NCBI GenBank assembly: GCA_027943335.1
Contig: BSBK01008852.1
Span: 1 to 64,000 of the forward strand
Length of the DNA: 64,000 nucleotides
Direction of reading: 5' to 3'
From: Chamaecyparis obtusa
Taxonomy: Eukaryota; Streptophyta; Pinopsida; Cupressales; Cupressaceae
Shown: positions 48,539 through 61,165 of the stretch, piece after piece
How positions within the stretch are numbered: the stretch's first letter is position 1
How the letters are laid out: the number at the start of each line of letters is the position of its first letter
The notes under the pieces: model-generated
Databases searched by the model: none
Told to the model about the DNA's origin: nothing
What the model saw: only the letters and a program-made list of their open reading frames with translations
Made by a program: the position numbers and the translations under genes

Positions 48539-49574
48539 TGTTAGAAATAGGGAATACTGAGAGGGGGGGGGTGAATCAGTATTCTACAAACTTTTACTTT
48601 TTCCCAATTATGGATATAATAGATAATCTTAATGCTTTCATAACATAGAAAGCTAAATAACATGCATAGTAATAAAACAAAATAACTCATAACACATTAT
48701 TTGTTCTTGAGGAAACCCTGGCCAAGGGAAAACCATGGTGGGGATGGTACCCACACAGATCCACTAATCAAAAGCATCCTATTAAGGATGTTGACCCTGC
48801 TAGGATTCTATTACAAACATATAGTGTCTCGGTCCTGATTAAGGGACTATAGGCCTTGTTAGAAGCCTCAACCCTATTAGGAGTTGGTAGTACAAAATGT
48901 GATTACCAGATGAACCCACTGCCCAAACAAGTAATATACAATGTTCACTAATTAAAAAAGTAGGTCAAGGTACATAACCTTATACTACTTGCATTAATAT
49001 CTCTTCACTGCTCTTTCACTATCACTATTACATCCGCATCATATCACTATATTACTATTGCTATATCCTTCTTACAATTTACAATTATATTTATACAAGT
49101 TATTAAGGCTAATAACTTTCCAGTTGGCTATCATATTACAAAATGACTTTACCCAAGGGTTAACATCTAGGATGCCATCCCTTTATATTGTTAAGTCATT
49201 ATTTCGATAAACAAAATAATCCCTTAACTCTTTACCAATTCTGTCTTCATATTCTGTCTTGTTGGCTTGACACTATCTTTAGTAAAACTATCATAACTTC
49301 TTCTGTACATGTCATATTGACTTGCACTCTAAGATGAGTCTTCAATAGTCACCATAGAGTCTATGTTCAAGTGCGCAAGCATTGAACTTACTCCAATCAA
49401 CATCGCCAAACATTACTGTCTGCTGGTTCACTAACAAAAACACATTGTCTCATACTTAGACAATTTTACATTGCGCTCTGACATACGAGCTCTCTGACTT
49501 GTGTGACCTTCATGTAGATCATATGTTGCCATAATGACAACATCTATGTAACCAACTCAGCTAAATTGCCAAAA
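48539..49574 (-). repeat. LTR (5' LTR in element orientation)
   Basis: Plus-strand start tgttagaaat. The end reads gccaaaa where the partner ends gccaaca, so the terminal CA has mutated. The ctctg target duplication fixes the boundary. Confidence 0.94.
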
Positions 49575-49838
49575 CTCTGGCTAAAGGCTAGAGAGCCTGA
49601 TACTTTTCCACAATTATTACTCTCTTTCCTGTTCTATTGTCTATTGACTCTCTCTAACTATCCTCCTCTCTATTACATAGTGTAGTCTATTTAAGACCAT
49701 ATTGGACCATTAAAAAATAGTTTGTCTTCCATGACCATTCATATTCCTATTCAAAATTTTGCTTACAAATATCCCATATTCTCTTTGTCGAATCATTATA
49801 ATGTAATTTAACAAACACTAGTAGAATTTGGGTAATAA
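49575..49838. other. Target-site flank
   Basis: This DNA continues the sequence interrupted by the element (left part before 41929). No gene seen. Confidence 0.5.
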
Positions 49839-50110
49839 ATGACCAGGTGACTAAAAATTTTAGTCACATGACTAAAACTAATCACGTTGTACCCATTTTT
49901 TGCAATTCACAAATATAAATGACTAAATAAATGACCAATTTGGTCATCAGGTAAAATCGCAACTAAAATGACTAAATAAATGACCAATTTGGTCATCAGG
50001 TAAAATGACTAAATAAATGACCAATTTGGTCATCAGGTAAAATGACTAAATAAATGACCAATTTGGTCATCAGATAAAATGACCAAATAAATGACTAAAT
50101 AACTAGTCAC
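49839..50110. repeat. Short tandem repeats of about 37 bp with internal near-palindrome
   Basis: A unit containing tgactaaataaatgacc and tttggtcatcaggt repeats about four times between 49917 and 50100. The part tgaccaatttggtca is a near-palindrome. A separate hairpin built on gtgactaaaa and its complement lies near 49850-49880. These are direct tandem units without unique spacers, so not a CRISPR array. Confidence 0.8.
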
Positions 50111-52500
50111 CCTAATAATAAAAATGACTCAATGAATGATTAATACTCCTTTACACATTAACATTTGATAATATCATACACTTATATTCTTAGAAGTTGC
50201 ATTTCAACAATAATGTGTGTTTGCCAATAGACTTATTATGTGAACATTATTCTATGTGCTCTAATATTTTGTTCACCAATAGACTTATTGTTGCATTTCA
50301 CATTAAGTATTCTATGTGCTCTATATAAATTTTTAGATGTTTCATTACTTTGTTTGTATCCCAAGGTGAGCTTTAGTAGTTATGCCATTATTCAAATATT
50401 GTTGATACATATGTTTAATTTTTAGGCAAGGTCGAGCCAGCCAAAAGATTATTCATGGTCAGAATGTGCCAAGTGTGGCTATTCATGTGTTATCACTAAA
50501 AGTTTGAATTTAATTATGTGTTATTGTATTCCAACTGAATCAGATTTACAGTCAACTCTGCTTCCACCATTTATTGATCTAACTATGTTTGACATATTCT
50601 AGTCTATATGTTTCAGATAAATGCAAGAAACTACCTAACACACTAATTACAAAAGAGTTGCTTGCCAAATGAATTCAAAATAGTATTCAAAAGCATAGAG
50701 TCTCATTGAAATAGATCAGTTTGGTATAATACATGCTAGATAGATATCATCCCATGAATTCAAGGCCTTATGAGTTCATGGGATGACTAGTTATAATTAA
50801 TTAAATAACTATATATATAAAAAAAGAAATAAGCATAAATTAGTTGTCTTAATAGTCCCTTTAAGTCATAACTAACCCATGCAAGCCCTTAGTTGAAACC
50901 AAATTTCCCTAAACTTCTAAAAAACTCTCTCATTTCTCCTCCTTGATATTTGCAATCACTTTTAGCTTGTCGCTTAGATCAATTTGATTGAGCTTTGAAG
51001 ACCAATACAATTATGTTGCATCAAAATATAGTATCTATTAAGTGGTTGATAAAATATCATATCACTTAATAAATACTTTTTACATTTAAATTTGAAATGC
51101 AAAGAATAATAAATGCCCTATTATGTGGGTTCCAAAGTCCATGTAGAACTACCCTAAAACTCTTCCAAACTCCTCTAAAAATGCATGACCCATAACCAAA
51201 ACTATTTTATTATATTTTTACATTTAAAAATAATATTTAATAAATAATATTTATAAAATCACTTATTAAATATTTTATATTTAAACACATGCCAAAAAAT
51301 AAAATAATCATAATCATAAAATTTAAAAGGCACCTAATTTTCTAATTTTGGATCTACACATGCCTAAATGATTTTTTACCATCCCTAGATCTTTACAATA
51401 AGTTCAATGCAAGACTAAAACAAGAGCTGTGTTACAACAAGAGTCCCTGCCTTATGCAAAAATATAAGAGTTGCAAAGGTTGAGAGTATGTTCAATAAGG
51501 TGGACGAAGGGAAAGGGTTCAATATGAAGTATTAGCATAAAGATAATGACATTGCAATATAGAGAGAATTGAATAGATGGAGAACACTTTCCTTGCAAAG
51601 AGGGACTGTAAACAATTTTTACCTTGAGTTACTTGAATAGAGTTCTTATGGGATGACATAACAATGACTATACAAAAAATTCAAACACATGCACTACAAA
51701 GAGATCAACATGGAGAGTACAGAGTTATCTAAGAAAATAAGGGTCATTGTACAAGGATTACTATAAATAAACAAAATAAAACTACATTGAAATTTTTTTA
51801 GGAAAACTCAAGCAAATACAATTGGTAGATGCAAAGCCAAATAAAAATGAAATAATGGACTATAATGATTATAAGATATACACATAATTATTGTAAAATG
51901 TACTACAAAATAACCTTTATAGAAGGTGTTTTAGTGTCTTTTGTCTATACACACTTTGAAATTTAATTGTGAAACATTAATTTCATTGTCAAATTTTCAT
52001 TTGTGTCAAATTTGACAAAATTTCAAATAATCAAATTTGAATAAAATTATAGATCTTGCCCAATAATTTTAAATTATTTGTAATTAATAAATTTGAATTT
52101 CAAATAAATAATTATCAATATTTTTATTAATTGATATTTAATAATCTTAATTAAATTATTATTTAAAATTAATTTTAATAAATTAATTCTATTTATTATA
52201 TATAATTTTTTTATTATAATAATCATTTACTTATCATAAGAAAAAAATTATTACTAAACATAAATTATTCATAAATTTATATTAAAAATTAAAACTAACC
52301 AATTAGAAAAATGCAAAATTTAAAAGAAAAACATTTTAATAAATATATCACCTAGAGTGAGAGCGTAGGATAATAGTTATGCACAAAAACTAAACCACAC
52401 ATGTGTAGATAAATTTCTTTTATTTTAGAATGAAAAAAAATAGTAAATCCACCGGCAAAAAACAAAACTCTATGCGACCATTTTTGGGTAAAAAACCCTA
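50111..52500. other. AT-rich intergenic DNA, no gene seen
   Basis: No coding feature. A 38-bp hairpin lies at 50748-50785 (catcccatgaattca pairs with its complement, one mismatch). The part 51960-52330 is extremely AT-rich. Confidence 0.55.
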
Positions 52501-53363
52501 GACACTACCTGCAGTTTTTATTTTTTATTTTTTCACTCTCTGCTCTTGGTGCCATGGTGGATTTGTGGAGGGAGAGTTTTTTTTCTGTGTCATCGAAGAT
52601 CGATACATGGGCATCAATAGAGAACTTAGAGTGAGAGGATCAAAGCGCACCAACTGAATCTAGAGTTGGAGGAATTCCAAGTAGGTCGATACCCCTTTTT
52701 CAAATATTAGCTAGTCCCTTGTTGAGGATGCAATGTCTGTTAATAGTTTAAGGATTTACATCCTTTCTTCGTACCAATTTTTTGTGAGATAAACTTTTAA
52801 GAGAATGAAACATTTTGTTATAGTAAGACATAATGAAGGTTTGATTTTTGGGTATGACAATTAGTGTTTCAACCATTGAAAATCAACATTAGATATCTCA
52901 ATACATATTCTCACTTCCTATAATATCATTTATTGCACTGAAATGGTGCATTTCTACAAAGCTTCATGTAGTAGATGAGTCTGGTATAAAGACTCTCAAA
53001 TTGATAGTAGTTTTTAAATGTTATGTAGGGCTCTGGAAGAAAAATGCAATGGTAGACATTGGTGTAGGGTTTGGTAGCATATATTGATGATACAAATAAT
53101 GATGCTTTATGTGGGTTTGGAATAAATTATAGTATTAAACATAAATGATACTTTATGTCGTAGTTTGAAAAAACAATGTTGTGAAGAAAATTTATATAGG
53201 GTTTCAGCAAGCTTGAATGAAGCCCTAAGCGGCTTTGAAGACTTATGGTCATAGTGTGCTTTCACAAATTTTAACCTAATTTCATTAATGCCATAGGTTG
53301 TAAGAATAATGATAAGCGGTCTATAAAATTCCTATTGTCAGTATAATAGAAAGCTAAAGTAGG
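52501..53363. other. Unannotated DNA upstream of transporter exon
   Basis: A short frame from an ATG at about 52554 stops after about 26 codons. No earlier exon of the potassium transporter was recognised here. Confidence 0.45.
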
Positions 53364-53559
53364 GAAAATATATTTGCAATGTTTGCAATTATCGAGCAAT
53401 CAATGGCTCTTGGCTGTTTCCCTGTTGTTAAGGTGGTTCATACATCAAAACAATTTCTAGAACAAATTTTCGTTCCTCAAATCAATTGGATCCTGATGAC
53501 ACTTTGTTTAGTGATTACTGTCATATTCAAGAATACCACTCAAATTGGGTATGCTTATG
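53364..53559 (+). pseudogene. Orphan exon of a KUP/HAK/KT potassium transporter
   Basis: The translated text ALGCFPVVKVVHTSK, followed by EQIFVPQINWILM and then FKNTTQIGYAYG, matches the conserved middle of plant KUP/HAK/KT K+ transporters: the loop and membrane segment before the NAYG motif. These proteins move potassium across the plasma or vacuolar membrane. The exon ends in a good donor (tatg|gtgagt) at 53559/53560, and an intron at the AYG position is common in the family. The left boundary is approximate. No other exon was recognised on either side within the window, and GYAYG replaces the usual GNAYG. It is most simply a gene fragment or relic; a very long-intron gene cannot be excluded. 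Confidence 0.72.
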
Positions 53560-56500
53560 GTGAGTGTCCAATCCTGGTTGACTTCTTAAAGCTTTTGATA
53601 TATAAAATTATAATAATATTTGGGCTTTGAAATAGTTTGATTATTTTAGAAAGACATTCTACATAACATCTCAATAATTTTGTTGACTAAGTATCTCAAA
53701 ATAATACATTGCACCAAACACCTTTATCAAATCAACTTTACAGTCATTAATCCATCACTTGAATCCTCAACATAAAATTAGGCCTCAAGCCAACTATGCT
53801 ACAATGGCAACTCTTACAAAGCCATCATCACATCACAACAATAAGACTCTCATATCACCTTTCTTCCTCATTTATTCTCCTCAATCATGTCTACACATAT
53901 CAAGCATTATTATAACACTAATACTCCTTCATGATCCCATAACCTTATTGTCCACTCAACATGAAGGACTACAATCAAATCTGATCACAACAACTATAAC
54001 TCTGCAGCAACAACATTATTATGAGTCCTTCTACATCAACAATGTTATTATGAATCCTGATCATTTCAATCTCTATCATCTACCAGGTAGTAGAATACAT
54101 ATTTCTTTCAACATTTGTCTCATAACCAACTTCATTCAACTTGCAATCTCCATTTGTTAAATGTTAGGGATAAACAACTTTAAGTTATTCTTTGATTACT
54201 GTTCTTTTCTAGACCTGAACTCTGTTGTTAATAACATTCACACCTGACATTATTATGCCAATCGCTTCAGTGGGATTATGGATAATTAGACAACCTAAAA
54301 CATATCCAAAGTGAGGAGAATCCAACAGTGAAATTGAGAGATATGCCCCCCATACTCAAAGCCATTTTTACTATCATAAACAACTTAGAAAATTCAATGC
54401 TTAGCCCACTAGGGTGTCATTTTTCATACACATAAATCAACCATTTGAAATGAGACCGAGTAAATTTGAGAGGTTTGAGAGTCTACTTCAAAACAAAACA
54501 AGAATGAAATTTGTTCAGCATTTCAAACTGGAGAAATAACCAAACCCCTATAGACCACTTTGTCACATGGGGTTTTGTACAGTTCTTAGAAAATCTACTA
54601 GATCTATCAGTGTGGGTCATGCCAAGAGATCTAAATTAATTAAAAAGAGAGTATATTCATCCTACTTCATCTCCCAATCATTGGTTAATAATTTTCAATC
54701 CATTAACATATAGAATATTGCAAGAAAACAATAAAAAATGTGACTGGTCAAGGAAATGTTTAACAAGTTTGAAAACTAAAAACAAATGTCTATTCAAAAC
54801 TTCATGGAAATACTTTACAAAGCTTTGGTTGATGGAGAAAGGAATTCCTTGCTCCTTTCCAGCCCCTTTTTACATCCATACGTGGATTTTACACATTCTA
54901 TGATGGAAGAATGATTGATTTCTTTGAAAGTTGTCATGATAAAACCCTCAAGAACAAGGGTTTGGCAAATAAAAAATGAATTTCTCTTAATTGAACAATC
55001 CAAAAATAATGTAATTCTAGAATTTGAAAGGGTTTTAAGTTCTCTTTAAGATGGTGGAGGTGTTAGACAGAATGGTTGTGTCCACATGGAGATTTTTGAT
55101 GCCTTGGGTGGACTAGATGGTAACATTTTATGTTTTTTACAGCTTATTATGTTGTTTTGATTAACTGTTGGTATGATTGTAGCTTTTAATGATTCAAGGG
55201 ATTGAATAGGATTAAGAAAAGTCTAAATGAACCTTTTGATGGCATAATAAAAATTTGTAAGTGAGATTAAGGCTTTGGCTTTGTAGATCTCTATCAAACT
55301 GCCTGTCACAGTGATTGTTACAGTCATAGCCAAAGGATTTTGATTCATTAAAATAGGAAAGTAGCTATCAAAAGATCATAGCATTAGTCATTTAGAAGGT
55401 TTGGAGAACCTTCTCTTATCATGGGGAAGAGATTATAAGTTGGTTTAAGTCTCTAATCATAAAGGACATTATCAAACTGTCATAACTGTGACAGTGACAG
55501 TCATAAATCTGAAAGATTCTCCTCTTACTTCTCAACTTGGGTCATGGTTTTTTTGTTTGTTGAGTAAAGAGGCATTCTCAAGAACCTATTAAAGCCCCAA
55601 GGTTAGATTTTCTTTTGTACCTTGGATTCCATGAAAAAGGTGACTGTCCAAATAGGGGACTGGTAGTTTTGTGAGTGTAGACAGTCTAGATACATTTTGT
55701 AAATCCACAATTGGAGGTTAAGCATGCTAATGGAGACCATGATAGATGTGTTATAATGCATTGTAAGTGATCTTTCAAACATGAGGTAATGTTTCCTTGT
55801 GAATATTCAAAGGCATGAATGTGGACAATTTAAGTGATGCAAGGTAAGAACAAGTTATTAGAGTTGGCTATAATATGACCAGTCATTGGATCCATACTTG
55901 ATCCCAAGGTTTATCTCAAAACAACCCTTGCACTTCTATCTCTCCAAGGAAAAAGGATCTCCTCCAATAAATCATGACTGGTCATAACTTACAATCAACT
56001 ACTAGGATTTATGGACTTTCAGCTAACTGATCAAAAGCAGACCAAACCCCAAGACACTTTAAGAACAATCTTCATACACTTTGGATAACTTATCACATAA
56101 AGACTTTGTTTGAAATGACCCCCAAATCACTCCTTCTAACCATTACAAGTTCTTCATGTGGTCCCCAACTACTCAAAACATATCTGGTCAATCTCCACTG
56201 ACACAACAAAATAGAATGAATTCCAAAATGTGAAAGGTACAGTCAATGACTATTGCAAACTACATTAATTAAGATATAAGCTTAGAACATAATTTGGTCC
56301 TCACCAACATGTTCCCCTTGGAGTTCCTTTGAGGAAACAAGGCCCCGGTCCATGTGCACCCCTCCTAACACCTTCCACCATCCAATCCATACACTCCCTA
56401 ACAAAAATCCCAAATACAACTTACTATTGTTGTCATGCCTTAAATTGCCATGTCAAATACAGTCAACTTGTTGTTTGATCAGTATTGGAAATAGGGATTA

Positions 56501-59500
56501 ATTCAAACAAACTAAATTAGAAAATGGTTATTTAGATCCATTTCCATATGTTCTTACACCATCTTTGTTTGTAAATCGTAGAATATCCACAAACAATAAA
56601 AAGTATTCAAAACTGCTATCACCAACCTAGACTGTTTGAACAGTGCCCATCAAATGGCTTCAAGAGTCTATGTCCTGCATCTTCAAGTGCATTCCACATT
56701 ACATGAATGATCTTAACATATTCAAGGGAACACATCAACATTTTCTAATCATCACAAGTTTGTTTTCAATTAAAGAATACAATGATTGTGATTGTCATAG
56801 TCATAATGACAGTTTGTACAAAAAATTCAAAATTTAGAGGTTAGAATCATATAAATCCTTGTCATATACTTGGAAATGCTTCCTAAAAATGAAAATTTCA
56901 AGTGCAGACATGATCTGTGGGCAAAGATCCATTCATTCTTTACAAAACCATTGTGAAACCCTTACATTTAAGGGTTTTGATACAAATAGTTTAGTAACTT
57001 GGATTTCCACCACCCAAAACTTCTGAATTTGCACTATTTGGTAGTAGATTTATTACTATTTAAAATTATTTTGGCTTCACTTTGAATTGTTAAATATTTT
57101 GAAGAGAATTTTGATGCCCTAGGCAAATATACATGCAATTTCTTCTTGTTTTTCTATGACAGTCATTACCAGTTTTTCTAAAACAAGCATAACTTTCATT
57201 CTAACCATTGGATCTGGCTATAAGTTGGCAAAAATGTGCATAACTAGTCCATCTATAGTCAGACCAGAGGGATTGAGAAAATAGGAAGTCTATCAAAAGT
57301 TATTAATGACTATTCATGGAAGTTATTCATGACCAGCAAATTATTAATTTTGGTTGATAGTGAATAAGTAATTCTTGCATAACAATGAAAGTCCACTTTT
57401 AATTCCATTTTGCTGCTGTCATTACAAGGTGTTGTGATCAGCCTTGATCAATCATATTTACTTCTATTTGGGTTCATATTTGTCTTCTTACCAACTCATA
57501 AACCATAAAATCATTGCCCACATTCTTGATTTATTGCTTCTCACTTGTTCTCAGTCAAATCAGCATTACAAGATTCTAGCAGAAAGGAAACTTTTCTTAC
57601 AAGATTCTACAAAATTCAAAGTTCAATGTATTAAATGTATGTGGCTAATCATCAAGATTTATTTTCCAAATGGGATTGCATACCTTAGTTAGAAAGTGTA
57701 TTTTTGGGATTCCCACTTCAATCTCTTCATCAAAATCCATCAATGTTACTCAAGGTCCTATTGTTCAGTCTCTTAGCACTCCTCTTTTCCATGAAAGACT
57801 CATTTTGATCTATTAAGAATTTTAAAACAACAATTATCATGTAAAGACCTTGATGGCAACAATGTGTAAAGAACAAGAAATGATCCATCTTGAATGTGTA
57901 AATCAATAACTTCTTAAATGCATGTAAGAGTACTAATGGAAATATAGGTTTTCTCAAAATACAAATATGCTAAAGCTTATTTATAATGCTTTGATTCTGA
58001 CTAATAATATTGTGTTTGATTATTTGATCTGTAGAGTGATTACAGATGATGAAGTGATTATAGAACTTGATAATTATGAAAAGAACTACAAGAACCAATC
58101 TTGACAATGTCTAATCACTTTTTTCTGAATTACCTACTTATGATCATGCAAATGAATGGATTTGATTATGCCATAAAAATCTCAAACAAGAATAATTTGG
58201 TTAAAAAAAAAGAAGAGGAGATATTGTGCATCATAATTTGTTGGTGGAGCCATGTTGAATCCAACCAACCTTACATCTCTGATAGGGAGATGAAAATACA
58301 CAGCCAAAATGGTACCATTAAACCTAAACTGCTATTGGCATTGAAAATAACATCTCACATTATATTAAATTTCACACAGCAAATTTAGAAAGCTTAAGAA
58401 ATTCGACTTCAAGTTAATTAAAAGTGTGTATCACAATCCTCATATAATTGCCAACAATAAAATTTTTAGAACTATCATAATTAAAAATGTGTATGACAAA
58501 ACAAGAGTAAACAACATAGTTAAATCATCACACTTAAACATCAAGTTACAAAATTTGAAGATGACATTGCTACCTAGGTTCTCTTTATTTCCACTTAATT
58601 TATCTTTATCGATGCAGTTACATGTGGACCTTTCCTACAATGGCTGACAGGTGGACAAAAATCTTACCTAATAGGCAAATCAAATTTTATTTCCAACAAT
58701 GTTCTTCCGCATGGATCAATTATACAATGACTGACATGTGGACATCGTAATAGACAATGACAAAAAATGTGGAGAATAAAGTATACATGGAGGAGATCAT
58801 GTTGAGTACAAGAGGTAGGGAGCATGTAGAAAAAGAAAATTATTTTTTACTTTTATCTGGGTTTTTCAGTGTTTGTAGATATTTCAATTTCCTTAAATAT
58901 CTCAAGTCATAAAGCATGTGGAAAAGAATTTTGTGAGCAAGTATCATAAAATCTGCAGAAGGTGAAACTCTTGCTACTAGAAAATTAGGTTTTGTGAAGT
59001 GAGTATAAGAGCCTTACTAGCATAGTTGTTTTGAGAATGGACCCTTTTTGTAATGTCAGAATAGTGTGACTAATTTTTCTGTAAATTCATCAATATTATC
59101 TCAATCAGTTCATTCACTATTCTTTGATTAAGTATTTGTTTTAGAAGAGACTCTACCCTTTGTTTTCTATAATGTAACTTGTATTTTTTCTTTTACCTAA
59201 CTATCTATGATAGTATTTTCTTTAGCTACAGATATGCCCAAAGATATTAGGGTTTCTGCAGTTTCTATTTTTATTGGACGCTGGAGGAAACATATTAAAT
59301 GTAAAATGCATTACCATGTACACAATTTTATTATTGATGCAAAAATAAAACTATTTACGTCAGAGTTATTACCAGAAGTATTATCTATCATTCGCATGGA
59401 CTGTTGAAATATCGTGTCTACAATACATAGCTATTTCTATTCTTAACTGCATATACAAGACTATATAAAATGTGTATGTAGAAGCCTCCCAAGGATTTTT

Positions 59501-60588
59501 GAGAGAAACTGTATGATAGATACAGGGAATCTTTTGAAGATTATATATCTACAATGGTTGCTTATTTTCTAGTACTTCGATGTTCTATTTTTAATTTTTA
59601 ACTACTCTACATCTGCTTTGTTTGTTTTCTTTTTTATACATGTGATTAAAAATTATCTAAGTTTGCCCAATATCAATCAACCTATAGTATAGGACTAGTA
59701 TTTTCACAATCATAGCATTTCCCTGCAACTTCTGTTGGCTGCAATGGAGGTTCTAACATCTTTCATCAGTAATGCTATTGGACAACTTTGCATCAGCTAT
59801 GCTATAGAATAGTTGTGGGACAACTGTAACTGTAAGATAACATTTTTCAATAGTTGATGGATGGTTCTCCATCAACAACTAAGGAATGGTTCTCTTATTG
59901 AATGATCAAGGATTATTTATCATAAGACCTTCAGACATATGAAATGTAGAAATACATACAGCCTTAATCCATCATGTGAGCTTTCATATCACAGTTCATT
60001 TAAATTATATCAAAACCAACCTTGAAAATGACATCCTCCTTGCTTTATTCACTATAATCACAATAATTATATGGACTTATAATCCCATAATCAATAGCCC
60101 AATTGTATAAATTTTACTGTAACTTTTCAGCTTCAAAACACAGTTATCTTACCTCATAAAGTGCTGCAAATTTGCAACTTAAAATCCAGCCAACTGCAGC
60201 AAATGCATAGCAATGTTTTCAACATAAAACACAAGACAAATGCTGCTAAAACAAATCAGTTCTCCAGTGTATGTTTAGCATACCTCATAAGTGCCAGACT
60301 AGATTTCCTCTTTTCAAAATAGACAGAGAGAGAATCCAAGGCATACATTTTCCATAAGAAATGATGTAAAATAGTTACATGCAATTGGATCCTATAGGCT
60401 ATAGATGAAAACTACTAATACAAGTTATATTACAATGCTTCTACATTCACATGGCACTTCTTGCAGCTACTGTAGCTACTAATGTAGACTTTTGCGGCTC
60501 CTATAGAACTACCAAAGGTGCCACTATACATGACTACATTATATTTAATCTTTCTCATAGCTCTTTCTTCATATCTTTGAGAAAGTGG
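53560..60588. other. Seven kilobases without a supported gene
   Basis: Many short AT-rich frames but no recognised domain. Phrases built on gacagtcat and acagtcat recur near 55310, 55480, 56790 and 57160, which may be remains of a dispersed repeat. No LTR pair, tRNA or other RNA gene was seen. The frame at 59207-59407 is open but not recognised. Confidence 0.5.
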
Positions 60589-60900
60589 TCAGTATAATAG
60601 AAAGCCAAAGTAGACCAAAAAATATTATTCATAGTTTGGTTTAAATTAACACCATTGTATACTAAATGGGTAACAATGTGCTGTATATTTTGAAGCATCC
60701 ACATTTAGTTAACTATAAATCTAAGTTCCCAATGTCATGGAGAGGGTTGAGAAGTTTTGCAGCAATGTCCAAGGTGGGAACGTTAGTTACACATAGTTAG
60801 CATAGGGGTGGCAGTGCCTTACATTTTACGGGATCTCAACCTTTAACTAGTGACTGTGCTTACAATGCCAGTCATTATCTACACCACCAGTCTGTTTCTT
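60589..60900. other. Flank left of LINE 3' end
   Basis: Contains a 25-bp phrase (gtcagtataatagaaagc plus aaagtag) that also occurs at about 53338-53362, just before the transporter exon. No gene. Confidence 0.5.
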
Positions 60901-61165
60901 GACTATAATAATAACAAAAATAATGAAATGAATGCAGAAACATATAAATAATATGTAAGGTAATATTACTATGTTTTGATTACGTAAAAATAGGTTTTGA
61001 AAGGACCTAAAACCTTTTAAAATAGGATTACAGAATAGGCATTTAAGCTCCAAAAGGACAAGTGCAATAGCACCAAAAAAAACCACACAAATGAGTCCTT
61101 TTAAACAAAAAGAATAGACAAAAGACAAAGGGTAGCAAAAGGACAACAAGACAGCAAGTTGCTGT

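Larger units (their letters stand above)
41929..49574 (-). mobile_element. Non-autonomous LTR retrotransposon (TR-GAG/LARD-like) with large unknown ORF, 7,646 bp
   Basis: Two 1,036-bp LTRs (41929-42964 and 48539-49574) flank a region read on the minus strand. The target duplication ctctg lies at 41924-41928 and 49575-49579. A tRNA-iMet primer site lies inside the right LTR boundary and a polypurine tract inside the left one. Coding order is a coiled-coil and zinc-knuckle gag, then a second frame of about 1,146 codons. No protease, integrase, reverse transcriptase or RNase H motif was found in the 5.6-kb internal region, so it must have depended on a partner element. The LTRs differ by several percent, and a younger solo LTR is nested inside. 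Confidence 0.93.

Noticed and set aside
49917..50100. CRISPR-like array
   Set aside because: Units are contiguous without unique spacers, there are no cas genes, and the context is a plant nuclear genome.
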